Below the pieces are notes generated by a model that was not told where the DNA came from, did no database searches, and saw nothing but the letters and a program-made list of their open reading frames with translations. Shown here in pieces: positions 7,073 to 14,814 of a stretch of DNA of 24,773 nucleotides; position 1 is the stretch's first letter, and each line of letters opens with the position of its first letter. Origin of the DNA: an uncultured Porphyromonas sp. (GTDB lineage: Bacteria; Bacteroidota; Bacteroidia; Bacteroidales; Porphyromonadaceae); assembly GCA_943912835.1 (NCBI GenBank), contig CALTVJ010000021.1, positions 1-24,773 on the forward strand. Reading direction: 5' to 3'. A program made the position numbers and the translations under genes.

Positions 7073-8886
7073 TATCGTCTAAATAGATGCTTAAATTCGT
7101 CTGCGTAGAGGCGCGACAATCCTTTTCTGTTATCTATGGCTTCGCCGATGACTAGCATGGTTGTCAGGGTTAGCTTGTTGTCGTGTACGATTTGTGCTAA
7201 ATCTTTTAATTCGCCTCGATAAATACGTTCGTCTGGCCAAGTGAGATGATAACAAGCTGCCACGGGCGTAGTTGGTGGATAATGCTCCAAAAGCTGACGC
7301 TGGACGTCGTCCACAATCCCAGCCGATAGGAAGATACACATCGTGCTTTGTGAGCGAGCTAATAAATGTAGCTTTTCAAGCTCTGGCATAGGCGTACGTC
7401 CTTCTCCTCGTGTGAGAATGATAGTTTGCGTCTTCTCCGGGATTGTAAACTGAGAACGCAAGGCTGCCGCTGCTGCTTGAAATGATGAGATACCTGGTGT
7501 GATATGATAACTCATATCGTATTCGTCAAAAAATGCCATTTGCTCTTGTATCGCTCCATAGATGCAAGGATCTCCTGTATGTAGACGTACAACAAGCAGT
7601 CCCTTGTCGTAGAACTCTTTCATCAGTGCGAATTGTTCTTCGAGATTCATATCCGCAGAGCTTCGTACTACTGCACCAGGTTTGTGGCACTCAGTGAGGG
7701 CTTTGGGGACGAGACTCCCTGCATATAAGATAAGGTCGGCAATTTCGAGGAAAGCACGTCCTCTAATGCTACATAACTCGGGGTCACCAGGTCCAGCACC
7801 GACAATCTCTATATGTCCTTTGCGCTCGTATGCTCTATCAATAGATACTGCAAATGTGAAGTCGTTACCATCCTGGAGCATGCCTTTTTGCTTCTCAATA
7901 ACGATGCTTCCCATATGGGCTGATAGTCTCGAAGAGCTCTCCGCTACACCATAGACCCCTGTTACTTTGTAGACGTATTCCGATGGATTCTTTATTTCAA
8001 CAGGAGCCAAATCAGATGAAGTATAAATATCTGCCTTTTCGACATCAAATCGCTTTAATACTTCGAAGAGGAGCGGTTCATCTTTTTTGAGGTCAATGGT
8101 TCCGATACGATTGATTGCCTCGGGATGGTAACCTAGGCGAAGGATTTCTTGCTCAATATATTCGGGAATATCTCTCGGTTCGCAGAGATAGCGACAACCT
8201 AAGCCGAGACTCAGGCTTTTGGGTATAAATTGTACACAAGGCTTCTCTGTTGTGTAGACACGAGGGCTTACGACTAGTATCAGCTCATATTGGCTTTCGT
8301 CCAAATCTTCTCGCTTGTAGAATACATCAACATGCTTGGCTTTGCTACGTTCCAACTCCATGGTGTATTTGTCTTTTACTTCTAGGAGTAGGGCGGTAGC
8401 TTTACCGTTGGTGTATAGGGCTATGGGTTGATTTAAGCTCTGTGTGTTGGGCTTGGTTACCCATTTATATTTTTTAGAGAAGAGGTCTAATGCCCACAAG
8501 CCTGTGTTGTCGGTCTGAGTGCTGACCACAGCTTCTGCTCCAAGGATTGAGGCAATGCGCTCTGTAAGCTCATTAGCACCACCAATATGTCCTGACAACA
8601 CAGATACAACAAATCGACCAGTGCTATCGATGTTGATAACGGCAGGGTCATGATATTTGTGCTGTATGTGCATCGCAATGGTGCGTACACATATCCCCAA
8701 AGCTCCGACAAAAATCCAAGCATCGTAGTTTGTCCACTCGCGATCAACGAACTCTTTGATGTTGTTAATCTGCTCTACACCCTCAGCTTGGTGTGTAGAG
8801 AATACTTTGATGTCGGAAAATTCATTCGTGAATTGCTCACTAAGACTTATCCCCTGAGGTGATACAGCAATGACTGCAATCTTCAT
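7072..8886 (-). CDS. Fused cobalt-precorrin-5A hydrolase (CbiG) and cobalt-precorrin-4 C11-methyltransferase (CbiF/CobM)
   Basis: Two consecutive steps of anaerobic cobalamin synthesis sit in one chain. Residues 1-350 are CbiG: GALGICVRTIA near 61-71, LSGHIGGANELT near 97-108, and the C-terminal CbiG domain starting at GLGCRYLCEP near 228. Residues 358-604 are CbiF: the SAM-binding GAGPGDPEL at 363-371, YAGSLVP at 388-394, HTGDPCIYGAIQEQM at 436-450 and TRGEGRTPMPE at 492-502. CbiF methylates C11 and CbiG then opens the lactone ring, so the domains are in the reverse of reaction order. No other cobalamin gene is in the window. The gene starts 8 bases after the mtaD-like gene and its stop overlaps the fmt start. 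The assignment of both domains is confident; activity of each is inferred. Confidence 0.93.
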   Translation of the reverse strand: MKIAVIAVSPQGISLSEQFTNEFSDIKVFSTHQAEGVEQINNIKEFVDREWTNYDAWIFVGALGICVRTIAMHIQHKYHDPAVINIDSTGRFVVSVLSGHIGGANELTERIASILGAEAVVSTQTDNTGLWALDLFSKKYKWVTKPNTQSLNQPIALYTNGKATALLLEVKDKYTMELERSKAKHVDVFYKREDLDESQYELILVVSPRVYTTEKPCVQFIPKSLSLGLGCRYLCEPRDIPEYIEQEILRLGYHPEAINRIGTIDLKKDEPLLFEVLKRFDVEKADIYTSSDLAPVEIKNPSEYVYKVTGVYGVAESSSRLSAHMGSIVIEKQKGMLQDGNDFTFAVSIDRAYERKGHIEIVGAGPGDPELCSIRGRAFLEIADLILYAGSLVPKALTECHKPGAVVRSSADMNLEEQFALMKEFYDKGLLVVRLHTGDPCIYGAIQEQMAFFDEYDMSYHITPGISSFQAAAAALRSQFTIPEKTQTIILTRGEGRTPMPELEKLHLLARSQSTMCIFLSAGIVDDVQRQLLEHYPPTTPVAACYHLTWPDERIYRGELKDLAQIVHDNKLTLTTMLVIGEAIDNRKGLSRLYADEFKHLFRR

Positions 8887-8894
8887 AATGGATT

Positions 8895-10157
8895 TTATTG
8901 CTTAGGAACTAAACGTGTTGCTACAGCTTTGGCCTGTTTGATGATTTCCTCTTCACCCTCGACATAGCCATTTTGCATGAGAATACGTCCGTCACAGATG
9001 ACTGTATCAACAAAAGCCCCTGATGCCGAATATACTAGGTTTGAACAGAGATTGTGTACAGGTACCATCTCGGGTCTATTGAGGTCTATGAGGCATAGAT
9101 CAGCGAGCTTACCTTCTTCAATAGTACCGATGTTGAGACCCAATATGTCAGCTCCGATTTTCGTCGCTGAGTCCCAAATATCTGTTGCTTTTACGGCAGT
9201 GCTATCGAAACGCCAAACCTTACCGAGGAAACTCGCTAGACGCATAGCAGTAAACATATCTAGATTGTTGGATGAGCTACATCCGTCTGTCCCTAAGCCA
9301 ATGCGAATACCCCTCTGTTTCATCTCTTCGTATTTGAAGGCATAACCGCTTGCAAGCTTCATATTGCTTGCTGGGTTGTGGACAACGCTGACGTTGTATT
9401 TAGCCAACAAATCCATTTCTTCATCATCTACCCAAATAACATGCGCAAGGATTAGGTTTTCGCTTAGAATCCCCAATTTCTCGAGATACTTTACAGGGCG
9501 AAGACCGTGAAGTTTGATACACTCTTCCACCTCGCCCTCTGTTTCGCTAAGGTGTAGATGAATTTTGAGATTATGCTTTTTGCAGAACTCGTGACAAAAT
9601 TGTAGCTGCTCTCCACTTACAGTATATATAGCGTGTGGACCGAGGGTGAAGTTGATACGTGAGCTGAACTCGCGCTTAAATTGCTCCAAATAAGTTTGAC
9701 TTCTCTCTCTATCTAGTTGTGCACGCTCTGGGTTACCTTGGTCAAAGAGGGTGTAAGAAATCATGGCTCTTAATCCCATTTCTTCTGCTGCTTTTGCTCC
9801 CATTAGTGGGTGCATATACATATCAAGATAAGTAGTTGTCCCAGTCTTAATCATTTCAAGCATAGCGAGCTTTGCCCCGATGTAGACATCCTCTTCGCTC
9901 ATTTGGTCTTCGAGAGGCCAGATGTAATCTTGTAACCAAGTCATGAGCGGTAGGTCATCACCATAACCTCTCATTAGGGTCATGGCTGCGTGTGTGTGCG
10001 TATTAACCAACCCAGGTATGATGGCTTTGTCTGTTGCATCTATGATGGTGCAATGCTCGGGAGCGTCTATATGCTCCGATATTTGCTTTATGGTATTGCC
10101 TTCGATAAGTACGTCAATGTGACGATTGCCATCGAAAGCGTTTTTTATAAGTATCAT
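8895..10157 (-). CDS. Amidohydrolase, MtaD/TrzA type (probable methylthioadenosine/S-adenosylhomocysteine deaminase)
   Basis: A metal-dependent hydrolase of the cytosine-deaminase-like group, probably deaminating 5'-methylthioadenosine, S-adenosylhomocysteine or a related purine nucleoside. Metal ligands are visible as His54 and His56 (NTHTHAAM), His202 (HLHLSETEGE, with Glu205 as the likely acid/base), His239 (LAHVIW) and Asp291 (GTDGCSS). The amidohydrolase pattern of an N-terminal beta segment (IIPGLVNTHTH) and a C-terminal return strand (GKLADLCLIDL) is complete, and 420 aa is normal. Substrate cannot be fixed from sequence because this group includes deaminases of several purine-type compounds. 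The gene lies 11 bases after the dipeptidase gene. Confidence 0.85.
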   Translation of the reverse strand: MILIKNAFDGNRHIDVLIEGNTIKQISEHIDAPEHCTIIDATDKAIIPGLVNTHTHAAMTLMRGYGDDLPLMTWLQDYIWPLEDQMSEEDVYIGAKLAMLEMIKTGTTTYLDMYMHPLMGAKAAEEMGLRAMISYTLFDQGNPERAQLDRERSQTYLEQFKREFSSRINFTLGPHAIYTVSGEQLQFCHEFCKKHNLKIHLHLSETEGEVEECIKLHGLRPVKYLEKLGILSENLILAHVIWVDDEEMDLLAKYNVSVVHNPASNMKLASGYAFKYEEMKQRGIRIGLGTDGCSSSNNLDMFTAMRLASFLGKVWRFDSTAVKATDIWDSATKIGADILGLNIGTIEEGKLADLCLIDLNRPEMVPVHNLCSNLVYSASGAFVDTVICDGRILMQNGYVEGEEEIIKQAKAVATRLVPKQ

Positions 10158-10168
10158 CTTCTATTGTC

Positions 10169-11536
10169 TTAATTATTAGGGTAATGGCGGTAAAACTCTG
10201 CTACTGCTGCAATCCCTTTTCTAAATATATCCAAACTCATATTTTCATTGGGCGAGTGTATGGCATTACTCTCTAAACCGAAGCCCATTAAAATAGTTTT
10301 GAGTCCTAAAACTCGTTCAAATACAGAGATGATTGGGATGCTACCACCGCGACGTACCGCTAATGGGCGTGTCCCCCAAGCTTTCTCTACGGCTTTTTCT
10401 GCTGCTTTGTAAGCTGGGAGGTCGATAGGGCAGAGGTAAGCTTCACCACCATGACTGGGGCGAACTTTTACTCTGATATGCTTCGGTGCAAGCGCTTGGA
10501 TATAGTCAATTAGAGCTTGACTAATCTCGTGATGATCTTGATTAGCTACAAGTCGTGTGCTGAGCTTAGCGTAAGCCTTGCTTGGGAGTACTGTTTTAGA
10601 GCCTTCTCCTGTATAACCGCCCCAAATACCACAGACATCAAAGCTGGGGCGACAGCTATTTCGTTCAAGAGTAGCATAACCCTCTTCACCCCATAGCGCA
10701 TCAACGTCGATAGCTGCACGATATTTCTCTTCGTCAAAAGGGATGCGAGCTATCATATCTCGCTCTTCTTGGCTGAGATCCACTACTTTGTCGTAGAAGT
10801 GAGGGATGGTGATGCGACCAGTCTGCTCATCTTGAAGTTTTGAGATGAGTCGACATAGTTCGTTGATTGGGTTGGCGACAGCTCCACCGAAGTGTCCCGA
10901 ATGTAGGTCTCTATTGGGCCCCGTTACCTCTATCTCCCAATAGGCTAAGCCTCTTAGCCCTGTTGTAAGGCTGGGAATTTCGCTGCTTACCATACTGGTG
11001 TCGCTCACGAGTATAATGTCTGCCTTTAGCAATTCTTTATGCTTCACTAAGAAATCTTCGAGGTGTGTTGAGCCTATCTCTTCTTCGCCCTCAAAGACGA
11101 ATTTGACGTTGCAACGTATTAAACCCAAGGCCTTTGCTGTCTCAAAGCCTTTGACTTGTATCATAGATTGACCTTTGTCATCGTCTGCTCCTCGTGCCCA
11201 AATATGCCCATCTCGTACTTCGGGAGAGAATGGTTCGCTCTTCCAAAGTTCCAGAGGTTCAGCTGGCATCACATCATAGTGTGCGTAGATAAGGACTGTG
11301 GGTAGAGTGGGGTCTAAAATGTACTCAGCATATACAATAGGGTGTCCTTCTGTGGGGAATACCTCTGCCTTTTGTACCCCAAGACCTAATAAGTGATTAC
11401 GCCAATAGTTTGCACAAGTAAACATATCTTGCTTATGTTCGCTTTTGGCACTGATGCTTGGGATGCGTATGAGGTCGAATAGCTCTTCGAGGAAACGCTT
11501 TTCGTTTTGTTGTATATAGCTTTTGATTTGTTCCAT
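10169..11536 (-). CDS. M20 family metallopeptidase (dipeptidase)
   Basis: A zinc-dependent exopeptidase, probably cytoplasmic and cleaving dipeptides or short peptides. The metal-site motifs are in order: YAHYDV (His86, with Asp88), RGADDDKGQ (115-123), EGEEEIGS (149-156, catalytic glutamate) and SDTSM (Asp179), with a final His427 in NAIHSPNE. The dimerisation domain (WEIEVTGPNRDLHSGHFGG) is inserted in the middle as usual for M20. The length of 455 aa fits the CNDP/PepV-like branch. There is no signal peptide. It lies 121 bases downstream of ybeY and directly upstream of the mtaD-like gene, and may start the downstream block. Confidence 0.92.
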   Translation of the reverse strand: MEQIKSYIQQNEKRFLEELFDLIRIPSISAKSEHKQDMFTCANYWRNHLLGLGVQKAEVFPTEGHPIVYAEYILDPTLPTVLIYAHYDVMPAEPLELWKSEPFSPEVRDGHIWARGADDDKGQSMIQVKGFETAKALGLIRCNVKFVFEGEEEIGSTHLEDFLVKHKELLKADIILVSDTSMVSSEIPSLTTGLRGLAYWEIEVTGPNRDLHSGHFGGAVANPINELCRLISKLQDEQTGRITIPHFYDKVVDLSQEERDMIARIPFDEEKYRAAIDVDALWGEEGYATLERNSCRPSFDVCGIWGGYTGEGSKTVLPSKAYAKLSTRLVANQDHHEISQALIDYIQALAPKHIRVKVRPSHGGEAYLCPIDLPAYKAAEKAVEKAWGTRPLAVRRGGSIPIISVFERVLGLKTILMGFGLESNAIHSPNENMSLDIFRKGIAAVAEFYRHYPNN

Positions 11537-11583
11537 AGTATTGTTTGATTTAGATTATTGCTTATTGAGGCTGAGACTGCAGG

Positions 11584-11620
11584 GAGGGGCAAAGATCCTT
11601 TTGTCTGGGTAATGCCCCTC
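11584..11620. repeat. Inverted repeat between ybeY and the dipeptidase gene
   Basis: GAGGGGCA at 11584-11591 and TGCCCCTC at 11613-11620 are perfect 8-bp arms around a 21-base loop. A smaller hairpin, CTCGC/GCGAG at 11618-11622/11629-11633, overlaps it and the repeat that follows. No T-run follows on the minus strand, so this is not a standard intrinsic terminator. Confidence 0.5.
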
Positions 11621-11624
11621 GCAC

Positions 11625-11652
11625 CGAAGCGAGTACCGTATTATGCAATAGT
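11625..11652 (-). repeat. Dispersed intergenic repeat, copy 2
   Basis: 26 of 28 bases match copy 1 at 51-78. It begins 5 bases after the ybeY stop on the minus strand. Similarity stops at both ends of the 28 bases, so either this is the whole unit or it is the conserved core of a longer diverged one. Confidence 0.6.
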
Positions 11653-11657
11653 TGTTT

Positions 11658-12104
11658 TTATTTCAAAAGAGGCTTGTCGCCTAGCATATTTTTTAGCATA
11701 GAGAGGGCTTGGTTTTCAAGTTCGCGCATTTTGCTCTCCTCTTCCTCGCTTTTATCTCCGAAGCCACACAGATGTAAGATGCCATGTATGACAACTCGGT
11801 GTAATTCTTCGGCAAAGGTAATCCCTAAACCCTCAGCATTGCTTGCGACGGTATCTAAGCTGATGAGCATATCACCCGCAATGCGCTCACCATCACTATT
11901 GTCAAAGGTAATGATGTCGGTAAAATAATCGTGATTTAGAAATTGTCTGTTCGCTTCGAGAATGTGTGGGTCATCGCAGAATTGGTAACAGAGATTGCCT
12001 AAGCGTTTGCCGTGGATATGAGCAACGTCCTTAATCCAGCTACGGATTAAATCTTTGCGTAAGGGGACACTATCTAATCCTTCGTCAAAAAAAAACTCAA
12101 TCAT
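11658..12104 (-). CDS. ybeY: Endoribonuclease YbeY (rRNA maturation factor)
   Basis: A single-strand metallo-endoribonuclease involved in 16S rRNA 3'-end maturation and ribosome quality control. The central block DYFTDIITFDNSDGERIAGD is typical of the family. The zinc motif is HGILHLCGFGDKS, with His107 and His111. At the position of the usual third histidine (GYDH) this protein has GFGDK, so Asp117 may supply the third ligand; I believe this is common in Bacteroidota, from memory. The length of 148 aa is normal. It starts 6 bases after the membrane protein gene and surely shares its transcript. Confidence 0.92.
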   Translation of the reverse strand: MIEFFFDEGLDSVPLRKDLIRSWIKDVAHIHGKRLGNLCYQFCDDPHILEANRQFLNHDYFTDIITFDNSDGERIAGDMLISLDTVASNAEGLGITFAEELHRVVIHGILHLCGFGDKSEEEESKMRELENQALSMLKNMLGDKPLLK

Positions 12105-12110
12105 ACCAAT

Positions 12111-12875
12111 TTATTTTACTGGGTTAATGCTGATTTTGTGCATCTCTCCTTTGTAGATGGGAGTAAAGCGAATACTTGCATGACGACCAATAACCTCGAA
12201 GTCTACATACAGCTTGTCTCCGTCACTCTTTGGGACAAACTTAGTCGTATAGATGTAGCCAGAGAAATTCTTAGGGCTTGCTTGTGCTGTATTCGTTGTG
12301 TCGCTGGTCGCTCTCTTGAAATCTTGGTCTAATTGTAGCTTGATGGTGCTATCAGCTAAATAAACATTCAAAACTTTTGCCCAAGTTTGTCCAACAAAGG
12401 GAGTATGTCCTTGCTCTGTCTGGTCGTTAACCTCCACATAATACATATCGCCCACCTCTGGCATACGTCTTACCTCGCTCTCAAATTGTAGCCTGTTAGG
12501 ACGCTCAATTAGGTAATAAGACCCAATAAGATAAGCCACATATATAACGATAGCAACGACTAAGCCTGCAACAATTTTCCCGAGTAGGGTAAGTTCACTC
12601 TTGCGATTGGCTAAGGGTGTCGCAGCCTTGATGGCGGCAGAGCAAGCTTTTTTCATCTCCCCCGTCCAATAGGGTTCGTCAATCTCTTGCATACCTTCGA
12701 TGCGAAAGAACTTTGCCACGGGTGCTTTCAAAATTTTGTGGCTATGCCAGCTCTTGGTTTCTCTCTCATAGAGTTGTAGGAGCATAGGCTCCACTTGACC
12801 TGTTATGGGGCAGAGTAGGTCGTTGTGCTGTTGGCTATGTATAGCTCTATCTGTATGGCTCTTTTTGAGTGTCAT
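12111..12875 (-). CDS. Uncharacterised membrane protein with one transmembrane segment, 254 aa
   Basis: No recognised family. Residues 1-96 are a polar, presumably cytoplasmic domain with a possible CPxT turn (LLCPITG). Residues 97-119 form one strong transmembrane helix (LLGKIVAGLVVAIVIYVAYLI). Residues 125-254 are a polar domain predicted outside the membrane. It has a segment MPEVGDMYYVEV that looks like the start of a small beta-rich fold. There is no N-terminal signal peptide. The gene lies 6 bases upstream of ybeY, so expression is linked to ribosome maturation. It follows a long structured spacer after the aroC terminator. Confidence 0.75.
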   Translation of the reverse strand: MTLKKSHTDRAIHSQQHNDLLCPITGQVEPMLLQLYERETKSWHSHKILKAPVAKFFRIEGMQEIDEPYWTGEMKKACSAAIKAATPLANRKSELTLLGKIVAGLVVAIVIYVAYLIGSYYLIERPNRLQFESEVRRMPEVGDMYYVEVNDQTEQGHTPFVGQTWAKVLNVYLADSTIKLQLDQDFKRATSDTTNTAQASPKNFSGYIYTTKFVPKSDGDKLYVDFEVIGRHASIRFTPIYKGEMHKISINPVK

Positions 12876-12897
12876 AAATAGGAATAATTTAATTTTT

Positions 12898-13036
12898 GCT
12901 TTTGTATCTATTATGCAGGTATAGTATAGGGCGCTTACTCGTTTCGGTTGAACGACCGAAGTCGAGTCGCTTACTCGACCTTCGTCCTCCTACCGAACAT
13001 AAATTTGTAGTTCACCCTATACAAAGATACAAAAGC
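12898..13036 (-). other. Structured spacer, possible leader RNA or MITE-like element
   Basis: The segment is bounded by perfect 12-bp inverted repeats, GCTTTTGTATCT at 12898-12909 and its complement at 13025-13036. Inside is an 8-bp pair (12924-12931 with 13015-13022) that would close two hairpins: 12943-12948 with 12955-12960 (TTCGGT/ACCGAA) and 12961-12967 with 12973-12979 (GTCGAGT/ACTCGAC). CGCTTACTCG occurs twice, at 12932-12941 and 12968-12977. The second hairpin can extend by four pairs past a bulge, but this would use bases of the first. If transcribed toward 12875 it would form a three-way junction just upstream of the membrane protein gene. Confidence 0.5.
13022..13029 (-). promoter_or_regulatory. 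-7 box candidate for the membrane protein-ybeY operon
   Basis: On the minus strand these bases read TATCTTTG, an exact TAnnTTTG match directly after the aroC terminator. No clear TTTG was found 19-21 bases upstream, because that place is taken by the terminator stem. It would produce a leader of about 140 bases carrying the structured spacer. Confidence 0.35.
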
Positions 13037-13069
13037 CCAAGCACATAAGTTATTTGCTGTGCTTGGGCT
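13031..13069 (-). terminator. Rho-independent terminator after aroC
   Basis: The minus strand shows a perfect 12-bp stem, AGCCCAAGCACA with TGTGCTTGGGCT (13058-13069 and 13034-13045), a 12-base loop and then TTTTG. It begins 45 bases after the aroC stop. This is the clearest intrinsic terminator in the window and marks the end of the aroC transcription unit. Confidence 0.85.
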
Positions 13070-13114
13070 GATATTTAGTATGTTCTACTCTAGCAATGCT
13101 GTCGTACTGTTAGT

Positions 13115-14227
13115 TTAGATTTTGGGGGGGTAGTTACTTCTTCGGAGTAATATCATATCCATTAAAACTAAGGCACACATGGCTTCTACAACAGGGAGAG
13201 CTCTGGGGACGACACAAGGGTCGTGCCTACCTCGTATGTTGATTGTTTTATGATTTGCCTCTCCCTTATCGTTATAAGTTTCTTGAGTTTGAGCTATTGA
13301 TGGCGTGGGTTTGAAGGCTATACGCATACGGAGCTCTTGCCCAGTCGAGATGCCTCCAAGCACACCTCCCGCATGGTTGCTTCTGAATGCAGGGAAGGCT
13401 TGCGCTTCACTACGAAACATAGGGTCGTTGTTTTGACTTCCTCGCAATCGAGTTGATGCAAAGCCATCTCCTATCTCAAATCCCCGTACAGCATTGATGG
13501 ACATCATGGCAGAGGCTAAGCGTGCTTCTAGTTTATCGTAGAGGGGTTCGCCCAAGCTATGTGGCATATTGTAGGCAATACAGCAGACAACACCACCAAC
13601 ACTATCGCCTTCGCTCCGAGCCTGGTCTATCTCGGCTATCATGGCTTCTTCTGTTGCAGGATTGGGATGGCGAAGCAGTGTATTCTGTTGAGCTTTAATC
13701 TCTCCGTAAGAGTAGGGGTAGACATCAATATCTTGAGGTTTTGATATCTTACCTATTTGGTCTGTATAGGCTAAGACTTCGATGCCGTAGGTTACTTCTA
13801 GCCATTGTTTCGCCATCGCTCCTGCGACTACGCGTATAGCTGTCTCTCTTGCTGAGGCTCTGCCTCCTCCCCTTGGATCTCGGATACCATACTTCAGAGC
13901 ATAACTTAGGTCGGCATGTCCTGGTCTGTATGCGTCTTTTAGAGCTGTGTAGTCTTCGCTCTTTTGATTGCGATTGTGTATGATATAGGCAATAGGAGTC
14001 CCTGTAGTGTATCCCTCAAATATGCCAGAGAGAATCTCTACTTGGTCGGGTTCTTTGCGTGGAGAGCTTTGAGGGTTTTTCCCTGGTGCTCGTCTGTCCA
14101 ACTCTCGTTGTATTTCGTCTAAATTAAAACGAAATCCAGCGGGGAATCCGTCTAATATCCCACCGATAGCTACTCCATGTGATTCTCCCCAAGTGGTGAG
14201 TCGGAGCAATCGTCCAAAAGTATTCAT
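13115..14227 (-). CDS. aroC: Chorismate synthase
   Basis: Converts 5-enolpyruvylshikimate-3-phosphate to chorismate with reduced FMN, the last step of the shikimate pathway. Family blocks are present in order: the N-terminal FGRLLRLTTWGESHG, RPGHADLSYALKYGIRDPRGGGR-type segment around residues 102-124, SARETAIRVVAGA, and the C-terminal SNHAGGVLGGISTG. The length of 370 aa is slightly above the typical 360. The start codon directly abuts the stop of the DUF4294 gene (TAAATG), so the two are probably translationally coupled. A C7 tract on the coding strand (13124-13130) encodes prolines near the C-terminus, where slippage would have little effect. Confidence 0.97.
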   Translation of the reverse strand: MNTFGRLLRLTTWGESHGVAIGGILDGFPAGFRFNLDEIQRELDRRAPGKNPQSSPRKEPDQVEILSGIFEGYTTGTPIAYIIHNRNQKSEDYTALKDAYRPGHADLSYALKYGIRDPRGGGRASARETAIRVVAGAMAKQWLEVTYGIEVLAYTDQIGKISKPQDIDVYPYSYGEIKAQQNTLLRHPNPATEEAMIAEIDQARSEGDSVGGVVCCIAYNMPHSLGEPLYDKLEARLASAMMSINAVRGFEIGDGFASTRLRGSQNNDPMFRSEAQAFPAFRSNHAGGVLGGISTGQELRMRIAFKPTPSIAQTQETYNDKGEANHKTINIRGRHDPCVVPRALPVVEAMCALVLMDMILLRRSNYPPKI

Positions 14228-14803
14228 TTATATCAATTCTGCTTCTACAAGGAGGACTATACGTTCGGTCAGCGCATCGTCTGGATTCTCATCGGGTTTG
14301 TATTCACTTTTGAGGTTTGCTCCGATGAAGCGTGCGAAAGTATTCCACCAAAATGCCTTCCAACCTCCCAAAAAGCTTTTAACTAGGTCATAGCTAGAGC
14401 TTCCGCATTGCCGATTGATGAGCTTAATTAGGATTTTCCCTTGTCCGAGTGTTAGTTTACGCATCTTAGGTTCCATATCGGCTTTAAGGTCTTTTTCTAC
14501 ACGTTTGAGGTGTTTTTTTTGCTCTTTCTCGGGGAGTGTCTCCATATACTCATAGGTCTCAATGATTGTAGCCGCGACATACTTAGCATAGGGTAGTGTC
14601 TTCTTAACATCACGGATACGTCGCCAATAACTTTGTCTCTCCTCTGGGGTGAGTCGTTTGAGGTTCTTCTTGTGAGCATGTACACTAATCGTAGGGAGTA
14701 AAAAGTCTTGGACTCCCTCTTGTGTATTGGTGCTATCGCTTTGAGCTTTTAGACTAAATAATGAGCCAAATAAGCACAATAGAATAATCAAATATGGTCT
14801 CAT
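14228..14803 (-). CDS. DUF4294 family exported protein
   Basis: An uncharacterised Bacteroidota family. I chose the start at 14801-14803, giving 191 aa, because it begins directly with a signal peptide (MRPYLIILLCLFGSLFSLKAQ) and leaves 11 bases after nadK. The longer reading from 14836 overlaps nadK and puts 11 polar residues before the signal. The mature part has a basic helix-rich stretch (KKNLKRLTPEERQSYWRRIRDVKKTLPYAK split over residues 45-75) followed by MRKLTLGQGKILIKLINRQ near residues 126-144, which I take as the family core. It is likely periplasmic. It lies between nadK and aroC in a compact operon, which does not clarify its role. Confidence 0.85.
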   Translation of the reverse strand: MRPYLIILLCLFGSLFSLKAQSDSTNTQEGVQDFLLPTISVHAHKKNLKRLTPEERQSYWRRIRDVKKTLPYAKYVAATIIETYEYMETLPEKEQKKHLKRVEKDLKADMEPKMRKLTLGQGKILIKLINRQCGSSSYDLVKSFLGGWKAFWWNTFARFIGANLKSEYKPDENPDDALTERIVLLVEAELI

Positions 14804-14814
14804 AATTGGACGGC

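Noticed and set aside
13124..13130. G7/C7 tract at the end of aroC as a phase-variation site
   Set aside because: It lies in the last few codons, so a frameshift would change only the extreme C-terminus of a housekeeping enzyme.
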